From: Symbiodinium natans
Lineage: Eukaryota > Sar > Dinophyceae > Suessiales > Symbiodiniaceae
Direction: 5' to 3'
Length of the DNA stretch: 64,000 nt
Assembly: GCA_905221605.1 (NCBI GenBank)
Contig: CAJNDS010002437.1
Span: forward strand, 156,001 to 220,000
The notes below the pieces were generated by a model. It did not search any database. It was not told where the DNA came from and saw only the letters and a program-made list of their open reading frames with translations. Shown piece by piece: positions 32,240 through 43,223 of the stretch. The position numbers and the translations under genes were made by a program. Within the stretch, counting starts at the first letter, position 1. Each line of letters begins with the position of its first letter.

Positions 32240-33385
32240 TAGGGGCCCTTTTCGATGCAAAAGTGAGGATGCCCAAACAAAAGCGGTGCCAAAACTTTTT
32301 GAGACCTGCCTAGGTGCTGCTGTCATCTGTCGTTCCTTTGCGTGAGTTGTGTCACGGTGTGTTCAGCACCTCGCTGGTCTGCAATAAGGTCTGGCGCGAA
32401 TGCGTCCTGGAAGAAGTTCCTGGTTTCACAGCAGAAGCTGCAGCCCCAGGGGAAGCCCCCGGTGGAGCCAAGCGCGTGGAGTCGTTTTGCAAGCTAGGAA
32501 TGCGAGTCACTCCTGATACTGCTTTTGAGGCTCACTGGTCTGCTGCAGACGTCGGCCATGCCTTTGCAATGGCATGGGTGCTGCCGTGCATAGATGCCGG
32601 GCAGTCGGAGGCAGGACAGTTGGGCTGTGCACGTCCTGTCTGCGTTGCTTGTGAGCTGGGCCCTGGTTAAGGAGACGCGAGACTGGTGGGGCCAGAGTTC
32701 AGAATCACTGCCTCTTCGCCCCACTCGACATGCTTCATCTGGTCAAGCGTGGCCTGAAGGGCCACGCACAATCGAGCTGGTCGGATGGGGAAAGACTCGA
32801 ACCAGGGCAGAGGGAATCAGGACCCGCTTTGCCTGCAGGTGCTCGTGGGCGAGACCACCTGTTACATCGAGCTGGCAGCCAAGGGCGCACCAGGCTGTGC
32901 CTGGCAGGGCCCGCTGATGTCGAGCTGTCGCCAGGCTCGTGCATGTCTTTTGTGCTCGTTCAGCTGCGCTCTGTTTGTGCTCCGTTGTTCTCGCTGCATT
33001 CCCTGAGCCCTCCCGTCAGTTGCCAAATCTACCTGCTGCCGGACCTGACCGCTGCAGCACGAGCTTGGGCAGCGCAGGCTCGAGTCTCTTGAGCTTCGAG
33101 CTGAATTCAGCTGAGCCGGGCGCCAAACTCTGCCTAACTTCATGGCAGGAATCCTTCAGATTAAGAAGGAGCTGGGCAGCGCCTCCTTTGACGTCTGGCT
33201 GTGCTCCGCAAGCGTGGCGCCCTATCCTGCCAACAGGCTATTTGCATCTATTTGCATACCATTGTATATGCCTTGTCGATGAGGCGGCGATTTGCAACGT
33301 ATCTGCCTCGACAGCAACTCGATGTCCGTGGAAGCAGCCGCAGGCATGGATGGAGGACATTCGAAAGGGAGTAGCACTCGATTGA
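32240..33385 (+). CDS. Candidate multi-exon gene, unrecognised
   Basis: Open plus blocks are: 32245-32310 (RCKSEDAQTKAVPKLFETCL, then GT); 32314-32668, open for 118 codons; 32839-32935, after CTGCAG (VLVGETTCYIELAAKGAPGC); 33148-33235, after GGCAG (LQIKKELGSASFDVWLCSAS); and 33300-33372 (DSNSMSVEAAAGMDGGHSK). Several have AG upstream and coding-like composition. Order and joins are not proven. No motif allows a function. There are no telomere arrays between these blocks, which is unlike most of the plus-strand region. Confidence 0.35.
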
Positions 33386-33417
33386 GGTCAAATTGCAACA
33401 AGTAATAAGATCAATCA

Positions 33418-33451
<34 letters not shown>

Positions 33452-33644
33452 GTCTACAGCTGGCAGAAGCCTCGACCAGGCGGTGTGCTTCCATGCTGCT
33501 CTCTGGCAGACCCCGAGCTGCCAGAGGACGATCAACATTAGGGTTTAGGGTTTAGGGCTTAGGGTTTGGGGTATATGTACGGTACAACGTGTACGGTCTA
33601 CAGCATATCATATACTTAGCTTCACTAGTTCGATCTGTGTTTTC

Positions 33645-33806
33645 GGTGTGAAGCGGATAGGAGTCGCCTCCTTTGACTGTGGCGGAAGTGGCACTTCATG
33701 GTTACTGGGGCTTCGTTGCCCTGCTGCTGCGCGGAATCGGCGGATCTTTCGTGTGGGTCGCCGAAATACCTGAGCCGCCTGACTTAAGCAGAATCCCGGT
33801 CCTTGC
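33645..33806 (+). CDS. Candidate exon with a hydrophobic segment
   Basis: It is open on plus from about 33663. It reads PLTVAEVALHGYWGFVALLL then RGIGGSFVWVAEIPEPPD, with a possible membrane helix. It stops at the hairpin that starts at 33808. Partner exons are unknown. Confidence 0.3.
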
Positions 33807-33807
33807 T

Positions 33808-33897
33808 TGAAGGTTCATGAGTAGTTGCGAGTCGTGGTATAGGGTTTAGGGTTTAGGGTTCAGGGTTTAGGGTTTACATCTGCCTACATGAACCTTC
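33808..33897. mobile_element. GGAGGTTCATGG-family ends around a telomere array
   Basis: CTTGAAGGTTCATGAGTAG at the left and CTACATGAACCTTCACG at the right are the inverted family ends. Between them lie TTTAGGG units instead of the usual ACCCAATT core. Confidence 0.6.
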
Positions 33898-34104
33898 ACG
33901 TGTTGATGCCGCGCTCGAGCAGAGGGAGCTGTGACACTGGCTGGAAGATCAGGTCCCGTGCGCAGTTTGAGCTGGGACGATATCATCTGCCCGAAGGCAC
34001 GTGTTTGTGGAAGCTTGTGGGGTTAGGAGTTTTATATGTAAAAAACAAAACATATATATATATGTGGGTGCGAGTCAAAAGTCTAGGTATGTAACTGGCT
34101 TCCG

Positions 34105-34665
34105 GGCGTCTTTCCGCGACATAGGGCTTGTAACAAAGCCGTTCTCCTTGCGACAAGCAGCGTCCGCGACAAACCTGCGCGACAAGCCTCCGCGACAAGC
34201 CTGTGCGACAAGCCCCTTCTTATATGAGTATGCCATGTCGCTACGCAGGCAAGCTTTTGTGAGCTCTTCTTTGGAACTGTGCAGGTGAAGCCCTGAATGC
34301 AACGGTTATGGGTACCCGCTCCGCGACATGTCCTGCGACATACCGCGACAAGTCATCAAGTGGCCCTGGCCAATACTTACCTGTTTTCCGATCGCCTCAT
34401 GTGTCGCGAGAAGCCGCGCCAATTGAGGGCACCTGTGGTGCAGGTCAGGCAGGCCGATATTTCGGGCTTAGGGTTGAGGGTTTAAAGGGTTGAGAAGTCG
34501 GCTATAGTTCGGCTATGTTGCTGTTGAAGTACGGATTTCATATTACCCTTCAAGAGCAGCGTGCGAAACAGCCGCGACAAACCCCGCGACATACGTATGA
34601 AACAAGTGGGCGCGACATACGCATGTAACACAGGCGGGGGGGCGGGACACCGCGACATACCCCCA
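34105..34665 (+). repeat. Cluster of CGCGACA(A/T) motifs
   Basis: About 13 copies of (C/T)GCGACA(A/T) lie in 550 bp, all on the plus strand, at irregular spacing (10-60 bp). Adjacent copies near 34160-34215 form a short tandem run (CCGCGACAAGCC type). No frame is conserved across them. Confidence 0.7.
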
Positions 34666-34925
34666 TTTAGACCCACAGCCATGTATACATATATATATAT
34701 ATATTTATTTATTTATTTATTTATATTTATATTTATTTATGATCACATATATATGTATATGCATATGCAGAAGGTTAGTCGCTGTGCGAAAAAAGCAGTT
34801 TTCCTGCTGCGCTAAGATCTGCAGGTGACATCCTGAGCGACCAGGCGATGGGTACCATGAACTGTTGGGAGCTTAGGGTTTAGGGTTTAGGGTTTTGGGT
34901 TTAGGGTTTAGGGTTGTAAGCACCT

Positions 34926-35028
34926 CTTGGGATGTTCCCCCTTATACTAACAGTCCTTGATAGGGATCATAGTACCCCAATTTTGATCCCAATTAAGGAC
35001 GGGTAATAGAAGGGCGAACATCCCAAAA
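34926..35028. mobile_element. Hairpin element, GGGATGTTCCCCC family
   Basis: CTTGGGATGTTCCCCCTTAT and GGGCGAACATCCCAAAA are inverted, with an internal AACAGTCCTTGATAGG / CCAATTAAGGACGG pair. Confidence 0.75.
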
Positions 35029-35821
35029 CACTTCCTACAAGAGTACAAGAGAACCCCCCTTTGCAAAAAAGGAGCCCTGTGAGGGAACCTCCCCCTCAAC
35101 CTTGAGCCCTAAACCCTAAACCCTAAACCCTTAACCCTAATGATCACACCATGCTACCCAGGCCCCGGCCTCAGCGGCCTCGTGTGGGTTCCCGGCCCTC
35201 GACTGCCTCCTCGACTCCTGAGCACCTGGGGTGAACTTAGAATAAATTTCTATGGGTTCTAATCCCTATATACCCTTAATAGCCCATAGAAAGTTAAATT
35301 TTCACAGGGCCCCCAAATCCCCCCCAGGCATGGGTGCCCAACACCTCCTTGCCACCTCCTTGGACAACTCCGGGACGCTGCATCCCTGGGCCGAGGCGGT
35401 TTAGGGTTTAGGGTTTAGGGTTTAGGCTTCCCGAAGGTAGACCTTAGAGCTGACATGCCTCCGAAATGCTCGGATGTCGTCCCTGCAGGTGAGTTGGAGC
35501 TCAGACACTCACCTTCCCGTTTGTGATGTCCAGCAGCTCCATGCCCCTGCCGAACAGGCACCTGCAAGATCTGCAAGTCTCGCTAGTTCGTAGGAAATTA
35601 TGGACTGGAAGCAAGTGCCTCATACCCCTTTGAGTGATTACAAGGGGAAGCCCAAATTCCCGGCTAAGCAAGGTAAGGCAGTTTGTGAACGGATGTGAAT
35701 GAACCGCTGTGGCCTGCTTGTGCGCAGAAGACAGGCGGGGAATTTGCTTTCCCTCGTGATTCAAGACGATTGCGCCAGCTATGTTCTCGCACGCGTCGAG
35801 GCGATGGCCAATCAAGCAGGA

Positions 35822-35925
35822 TTTGGGGGTCTACGAAAGTAGGGACCCCCAATCTAGATCCCACATAGTAGGATTCCCTTACAATAAGGACCACAGTAAG
35901 GTACCCCTAATGTCGGAAACCCTAA
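35822..35925. mobile_element. Hairpin element, GGGGGTTTACGA family
   Basis: GGGGGTCTACGAAAGTAGG at the left and CCCCTAATGTCGGAAACCC at the right are present. The right end continues without a break into a 130-bp CCCTAAA array, so the array grows out of the element's AAACCCTAA end. Confidence 0.65.
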
Positions 35926-36234
35926 ACCCTAAACCCTAAACCCTAAACCCTAAACCCTAAACCCTCAACCCTCAACCCTCAACCCTCAACCCTAAACCCT
36001 AAACCCTAAACCCTAAACCCTAAACCCTAAACCCTAAACCCTAAACCCAATCTGAACCCTCTGCAGGTGTCCAGCAGCAGCTCAGCTGTGCCCGTCCTCG
36101 AGCCACTTTTTCGTCACAGGTGTCTACTGACCTGTTCAAGGGCAGCCTCGGTCTACTCTGATGCTGTTTAGGGTTTAGGGTTTAGGGTTTAGGGTTTCGG
36201 GTTTAGGGTTTAGGGTTTAGGGTTTTGTGACAGG

Positions 36235-37205
36235 CTCTGGGCATCTTGTCCGCAGTTTGGAGCCTTTGCATTCGAGTGGCGCCGTGCTCAGTTGACCCAT
36301 TCCTGTGACATCGGCTAGCAGAATGTTTTGTGAACGCAGCTTGAGAAGCATGCCCAACAGTGGCAACAGAGGTTGCAGTTCCATAGCTTAGCAAGCACAC
36401 AAAGCAAGAACTTGGTTGCTTTCTTAGACAGAACGTTCTTCACCTTCAAAGCACATTCACACACGCGCACACACACACACATATATATATATATGTATAT
36501 GTATAGCTTCTTCGATCATGAACTACATTGGATATTGAGCAGAGACACCGCGGTCTTCCTGCTGCTCTTCAGGCTCGGGTCATTCTCTGCCATGGCTCCG
36601 GGCGCGTCTTGACAGCAGCCCTGAACTGCCCCCTTTCCCTCCTTTAAAGGGTTCTGATGTATGACAATGTGTGGGCCCATATGGGCCCTGAATTTGTATA
36701 GGGATAAGGGGTATTTAAGGGCTGCCCTCCTACGCGAAGGAAGTGCGCAATCACCCCAATTAGTCGAGGCTTAAAGGCAATCTGCTCGCAACGTGATGGT
36801 TCTTTCTTTTTCAGGTACTCGTCTGCATTTCTTTACGTGTGCCATCGCAATGTACTTGTGCGATCTGGTGGGTTTCTTCTGACACCAAGGATATCTCTGG
36901 CCAGTTTGCCTCGTGGGCACCTGGTTCAGATGAAGTGATCGTTCGGACGCTGGAGATTGAGGCCAGCATGATGTGGCATCATGCGAAGACAAGGGCTAGA
37001 TTACTGTCCACGTCACGCTGGCTACCAGGACCCGGCTACAGGCACTGCTCGCCCCTCAGTGCTGCTGGCTGATCTTCAGTATTCTTCAGTGATGTTCGAT
37101 GGCAGCCCCCAGCCAATCATGCTCGTAAGGCCTGTCACGGAATCTAGCTCCGTGTTTTCTTGCGGGAGATGCCGTTTACTATGCTATCTCTTAAGCAAGG
37201 CGCTC
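36235..37205 (+). CDS. Candidate multi-exon gene, unrecognised
   Basis: Open plus blocks are: 36232-36312 (RLWASCPQFGAFAFEWRRAQ); about 36505-36612 (FFDHELHWILSRDTAVFLLL, stop at 36610); 36877-36990 (DISGQFASWAPGSDEVIVR, then LEIEASMMWHHAKT); and 37074-37205 (LQYSSVMFDGSPQPIMLV). Composition is coding-like and all are on plus. The exact joins, start and function are unknown. Confidence 0.3.
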
Positions 37206-37647
37206 TGGGAAAACACTAAAAACACGTCCGGGACCCTATCAGGTCCGGGCCGGCGAGATGCTGCGGGCGCCGCTGAACGCATGTTCGGAGACTCCGCAAG
37301 GCCAGCCCCCGCCCCCCCCATGGCTCGGTGAAGCAGGCGGTTGAGGGTTTAGGGTTTCGGGTGTAGGGTTTAGGGTTTCGGGTTTAGGGTTTAGGCATCT
37401 TGCGTGCTGTTGCTCTCGTGTGCTTCGGCCTCGCTGGCAGTAGCCTCGAACCTGAAGCAGCGACACAAACAAGGTTTCCAGTCGCATGCGCCTTTCTGGG
37501 ACGGAAATGAAGCTTGCATGTTATAGGGTCGTTGACAAGAACCGCTACCCTGAGAAGATGATGTACGTACGTACATGGTTTGCATCATCATATTATATCT
37601 CTCTCCCTCTCCCTCCCTCTCTCACTCTCTTGTCCCGCGTACATGCA

Positions 37648-38265
<618 letters not shown>

Positions 38266-38312
<47 letters not shown>
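38266..38312 (+). repeat. Microsatellite (CTTG)n
   Basis: About 11 CTTG units directly follow the CA tract. Confidence 0.98.
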
Positions 38313-38750
38313 GAGGGTTCGGCTTTTGTAGTTATGCAGGGGGGTGGTGACTGTGGGTTGGGGGCTGCAAACGTATCTGCAACAACGGTTGCACCGTGGG
38401 AGCATACTACATAGTCTCGCGAGTTGTGGTGCCAGAACCTAACCTGACAACTCTCTTCACAGAGGGTGCGAACCTGCGAGTCCATAAACTCCGTCGTCTG
38501 GGGTAGCTCTGGCTTTGCCCAATTAAGTGTGTTTTGTGTGTGTAAGCGTATCTTTCACTAAGCAACACGAACTACAAACATGGTCTGACTTGTCTGAGGT
38601 CTTGAGTACTTTGTTGTGATGTCTTGCATCCAGACATGGCATAGGCGGCTGTGCACCCGACTCTGCCAGCCCCTCTTTATCATTTAAGGCATATATTCCT
38701 TAATTAAGGAGTATTGGGCTCTCTGGGAAGCTTAGGGGGCCTTAGGGAGT
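38313..38750. other. No gene recognised
   Basis: Unique sequence without an open block that has splice context. A degraded hairpin remnant (TTTAAGGCATATATTCCTTAA) lies near 38682. Confidence 0.35.
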
Positions 38751-38751
38751 A

Positions 38752-41625
38752 GCGGCTCTCTGCTGAAGCGAGGTGGCGTTCTGCGGCTTCAGCTGTGTGA
38801 CGAGTTCCTGGTTGCGCTGACCACCCGTGCAGAGGCGACTGCCAAACGCCGCAGGAGAGCTGATGTAGGGTTTAGGGTTTAGGGTTTAGGGTTTAGGGTT
38901 TAGGGTTTAGGGTTCGGAACCCCTTGCCAGATACTGGTATGGTCCCTGGTTGCTGTCGATTTGGAGGCTGCCCGGCGTGGCTGGCATGTTTGCGGGCTAG
39001 ATGGAATATGGAACATAACACATATCTGGATAAGTCGGGTCTACAAAACGTGTCAAGGCATGATGATGCTGTTTCTCAAAGTCTCACTCTGTGCACCTAG
39101 GTACTACTATATTATTACTACGACAGGCCTGAAGTGACGCTCCCAAAGCCTGTGAACGCAGCAAGGAAATCTATCATGCCAGCCCATGCCAGTGTAATCC
39201 AGAAACAAGCTCGGCCGAATAAGCAAGAAACACCCTAAACCCCTAAACCCCTAAACCCCTAAACCCCTAAACCCCTAAAACCCTAAACCCCTAAAACCCC
39301 TAAAACCCCTAAAGCCCCTAAACCCTAAACCACTGCATCGTTGAGCGTCGCCTCCTTGGGACCCTTGGCCTGTCGACTGTGCTGTCGGTGCGCATCAGAC
39401 CCGGAAGACAGGCTCAGCTACCGCCACACCCTGGGAACGCATCAGCTCAAGCAAGGTGGCCTGATTTTTCGGAGAGACAGTTGCAACTTATAAATAATAT
39501 CATAATTAGTAATCGTAAAAATACTAGTACGAATTATAAACAATATATATATATATATATATACGAATTATAATCGTAGTAATACCAGTACTAAAAAAAT
39601 AAAAGTACCTGCAGAGAAGCAAGAAATGGGAATTACCAAGCTCGGCTCCTGAAGAGGCTCTGCGAAGAAGGACGATGCCGTGCCTTTCCGGCCGTGGAAT
39701 CGTCATGGGCCCGTGAACCAGAGCGGCCAAGCCCCTCAGAACCAAGCGAGCCACGCCTGGAGATGAACCTCCTGGCTCTTGGTAGGGAAGGAGGGAAGTG
39801 GGTGCCTTCTATCCCCCTATTCCTGCCCTTAATTAGCAGGGAATGAGGGACGTGGGTGCCTTCTATTTCCCTATATCTACCCTTATGCCTTCTCCAAGTT
39901 CTTGCGCGAGCCGAGGCAGGACCGTGGCACTCAGCATCGTCTGGACCTTGGCGGCTTTTTGGGCTTCCCAAGCGCATGTTTAGGGTTTGGGGTTTAGGGT
40001 TTAGGGTTTAGGGTTTAGGGTTTAGGGTTAGGGTTTAGGGTTTAGGGTTAAGGGTTTTGGGTGAAACCCTCTTTTCCTGAGGATGCATCTGGCAACTTCA
40101 CCCTTGGCGACCTCTGCCTTCACCGCTGTGCAGGCGAAGCCATCCGAATGGTGTGTATATATATATAGTTATATATAATTATATATATATAGATATATAG
40201 TACTACATATATATATATATATGTATGTAATATATATATATATATGTATATATGTATATGTATATATGTATATGTATATAATATGAATATGATCTGGGCT
40301 TCTCCCGAAACCCTGAACCCTAGACCTTGTTGGTGTGGCCTACAGGGGGTGGTCTGCTGATCCTTGCGGCAGCGCGCGGGGATGATGCGCTTGCGCCTGC
40401 GTCGGCGCTGCTGTGCTCGGTGACACAGTTCTTCAATGTTATTGTTGTTGCTAGTTCTCTTAGTAGTTATTTGTTTTCACAATTATTCACAGTACTTTTA
40501 ACTCTTGGTCTTGTTATTGTTATTGTTGTTGTAATTATGCTCGTTGTCAGTTTTTTGTTTTGTTACAATGATTCATCATCATCGTTATGCTATGTGCTGG
40601 TTATGTGCTATGGAGCAGAGCTGAGCAGAGTTCAGCTTTGCTGCGAAAGCTCTCGCGTGTGATGCGTGGGATGCTCTGTTCATTCTAGGCCAGAGAGGCA
40701 GCACCGGTGAAACGTGGCATTCCGTGGATTTGCATCCGGAGGCGCAAGGGTTTAGGGTTAGAGGTTTAGGGTTTAGGGTTTAGGATTTAGGGTTTAGGGT
40801 TTAGGGCTAGGGTTTAGGGTTGAAGGTATATCCTGCTGCCTCTGGTCCCCATGCCTCGTTGCCTGCAGAGGCTCTGCCCTTGGAGACCGGGTCCCGTCTG
40901 GCCACTTGCGGCGAGGGGGCTGTGCTCTACGTGGCTTGGGCTTAAATACCCTAAACCCTAAACCCTAAACCCTTCTAAATGAGGGTCCCTTTTCGGGTAC
41001 CCTGAATACAAACGGCAGCCTTACAAATCTTATTCCCCTTTCTGGGGGTTTCCGAATATAAGGGGACCCCCTAATATAGACCCCCAAATAGTAGGATCCA
41101 TTTATGAGAAGGACCCCCCAGAAGGTGCCCCTAAGTTCGGAAACCGCCATATGACTTTGTTCATGCTCGACACGACTTGGAAGTTCATGGGTAGTCAGTT
41201 TAAAACAACAACCCTCCCCTCCCAAAGTGGGTTACAACTATTTGTTGACATAGCTTCGAACGTACTAGAACATACTCATGATGAGTAGGGATATAAGGAC
41301 CCTGCGATGAGGTCAGAACTGTTTGTTCCCAAGTACTTCTAACCCTACGTATAACTGCCAATGTTTGGGATGTTCCTCCTTATACTCACAGTCCTTAACA
41401 GGGATTATAGTGCCTCCTAGAGTATAACCCCTATTAAGGCCTGTCAGCATAAGGGTGAAAATCCCATAGGGAACCCTAAACCCTAAACCCTGAACCCTGA
41501 ACCCTAAACCCCAAACCCCAAACCCCAAACCCTAAACCCTAAACCCTAAGCCAAAATGATGTCTTCAGGCTGGCATCTGCGGGGGCCCTGGAGAAGGCGG
41601 ACCTCGCAGGCCCCTGAGCTGCACC
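38752..41625 (+). CDS. Unrecognised multi-exon gene region
   Basis: Plus-strand open blocks between repeats are: 38752-38868 (LQLCDEFLVALTTRAEATAK); 38922-38995; 39342-39455, before GT (VERRLLGTLGLSTVLSVRIR); 39642-39780 (RLLKRLCEEGRCRAFPAVE then EPERPSPSEPSEPRLEMN); 39889-39975 (FSKFLREPRQDRGTQHRLDL); 40080-40150 (DASGNFTLGDLCLHRCAGEA); 40333-40438; 40838-40942, after CTGCAG (AEALPLETGSRLATCGEGAV); and 41555-41611 (DVFRLASAGALEKADLA). Each has coding-like composition in one plus frame. Introns between them hold TTTAGGG or CCCCTAAA arrays, two hairpins and TATA repeats. No domain is recognised, and it may be more than one gene. Confidence 0.4.
39232..39325 (-). repeat. Variant array (CCCCTAAA)n
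   Basis: About 10 copies of an 8-mer with one extra C relative to the telomere unit, ending in CCCTAAAC. It is another site-specific variant. Confidence 0.92.
39784..39887. mobile_element. GGGAATGAGGGA-family repeat, two direct half-copies
   Basis: GGGAAGGAGGGAAGTGGGTGC and GGGAATGAGGGACGTGGGTGC lie 50 bp apart in the same orientation, each followed by CTTCTATxxCCCTAT. The usual inverted right arm is missing, so this looks like a rearranged copy. Confidence 0.5.
40985..41150. mobile_element. Hairpin element, GGGGGTTTACGA family
   Basis: The core GGGGGTTTCCGAATATAAGG, GACCCCCAAATAGTAGGATCC and GGTGCCCCTAAGTTCGGAAAC is recognisable. It is flanked by a CCCTAAA run on the left and a weak AAGTTCATGGGTAG (GGAGGTTCATGG-type) end on the right. 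Confidence 0.55.
41364..41468. mobile_element. Hairpin element, GGGATGTTCCCCC family
   Basis: TTTGGGATGTTCCTCCTTAT and GGGTGAAAATCCCATA are inverted, with the internal ACAGTCCTTAACAGG / CCTATTAAGGCCTGT pair. A CCCTAAA array begins directly after it. Confidence 0.65.
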
Positions 41626-43215
41626 TTTGAGCAAAGAACCGCGGGTGTGGGGGTTTAGGATTTAGGGTTTAGGGTTTAGGGCTTAGGGCTTAGGGCTCAG
41701 GGCTTAGGGCTTAGGGTTTAGGGTTTAGGGTTTAGGGCTTAGGGTTTAGGGTTTAGGGTTCTAGGGTCTAGGGTTGTTCTATGTCAGGCCAGCGGTGGTG
41801 GCTGCTTCCTTACCTTCAGCAGCTCAAGGCCCATTCACACCGGGACGTAACCAAAGCATGCATGGATTGAGTTGACACCTGAAAATGGGTGGTGCGTCGG
41901 GATTTGCGCCTAGATATTTAGCAGGGGCTCTCCTGCTCTGATGTGGCTGATGTGGCGATGAGATTTGCTGAGATCAGGCTTTGCAAATGTTACAGCGCTC
42001 TCGTGCACCTCCTATTTCTTCTGAGGCGAATCGTGGGTCTATGTAGGAGGTCCAGCCACCCCAGGTGTCCAGAGAGAGCCCGTAGGGGTCCACACAGGAT
42101 CCATTGCAACCTGTGACGACACGGCCACCCTCCAGCAACCAAAGGAGGTTCACGCATAAGGGTCTCAGGAAGGTCCGCAAGGAGAACCAGAAACTGTGGG
42201 ACTTTGGCATCTGTCGGCGTGAGAAGGCATCTGTTGTCATGGAATATGCATGGGGAGCTTTTCGACAAAATTCGACAAACTCTTTTGCTTCAGCCCCGCT
42301 CAGCCTTCACTTCTACCCACAATGAGAGTGTGGGAAGGTGCTTTTCACGTTCATGCTTCAAGTTGCATGTTGCATGCATGCACCTATCAGGACGACTACA
42401 AGCTGCGGCACCATGCCCAGTCTCACCCTGAGCTTGATGCCATGTAGTATAAAGCTGCCCACAAGCGATAGGATATGAGCCCCACGTTAGTCTATGCCAT
42501 GTCGAGATGACTCCACATGGGGCCGTAAGTGTGGGAGAGCGATGTGTCCGAGGCCTACCATCCCGACACGCTCATCTGGCTCCTCAGACGTGGACAGGTG
42601 CGTTGCTTAATTTCGCTGCGAAGAGGCAACACCGAATTAGGAGCTGCTGGCAGCTGCGAAGGCGACGCTCGCTAGGCGAGTGCTTCAGCAACTTCTACAC
42701 GTGCGCAGTGCCAGGGTGGCGTCGCCATGACCCCTCATGATGTCCCATGGCGTGCCCATGTTATCCCATGTTCACAGCAACTGGCCACGCCTCTTTGTCA
42801 ACAGACGCATATGGCGACCGCAGAGACTGTGGCCCTTCGGCTCCAAACAGCTTTAGTAGTCAGGTCTTCTGTACCACTCTGTACCATATGGGCTAAGGCA
42901 CGGTGCATGCTTTCGTGTGGCTGTTCTCACGTGTGAAGCCATTCGCTTTGCTCCGCCGGGGTTGCATTTTCAGCTGCAGGCCTGCATGTTTTTTCTTCTG
43001 CTCTTTGCAGCCATCGCGGCTGTGGTCCACTCCCTTGCAGGCGGTGTGGAGCCGGGCAAACTCTGCACGTGATAGTCGGCACATGATGCTCACTTGCTGT
43101 CACCCTTTTCTGGCTGGTCCTTAGTGGGGAATGAGGGAGTGAGGGCCCTATGCAATCCCTTAAAGGGTATGTATAGGGCCCTCATGCCCTCATTCCTTAC
43201 TAAGAACCAGGGTCC
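41626..43215. other. No supported gene; ambiguous open frames on both strands
   Basis: Around 41974-42325 both strands are open (minus: VVTGCNGSCVDPYGLSLDTW; plus: NQRRFTHKGLRKVRKENQK) and the true coding strand cannot be decided. A TTTAGGG array with many TTAGGGC units lies at 41655-41775. Confidence 0.3.
43123..43207. mobile_element. Hairpin element, GGGAATGAGGGA family
   Basis: Arms TTAGTGGGGAATGAGGGAG and GCCCTCATTCCTTACTAA are inverted, as are AGGGCCCTATGC / GTATAGGGCCCT. It ends beside ACCAG and CAGAG acceptor-like sites, just before the exon at 43224. Confidence 0.75.
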
Positions 43216-43223
43216 TTTTTCAG

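Larger units (their letters stand above)
33898..36225. other. No gene recognised outside listed repeats
   Basis: It has a TATTTATTTA microsatellite (34685-34760), telomere arrays (34870-34915, 35905-36045) and hairpins. Short open blocks near 35165-35235 and 36066-36160 are Ser/Pro-rich and unsupported. Confidence 0.35.

Noticed and set aside
32494-33143. Several overlapping frames on both strands
   Set aside because: High GC content keeps many frames open. Only the plus blocks with AG upstream were retained, at low confidence.
41974-42325. Gene on either strand
   Set aside because: Both strands are open with plausible composition, and there is no splice or domain evidence to choose between them.
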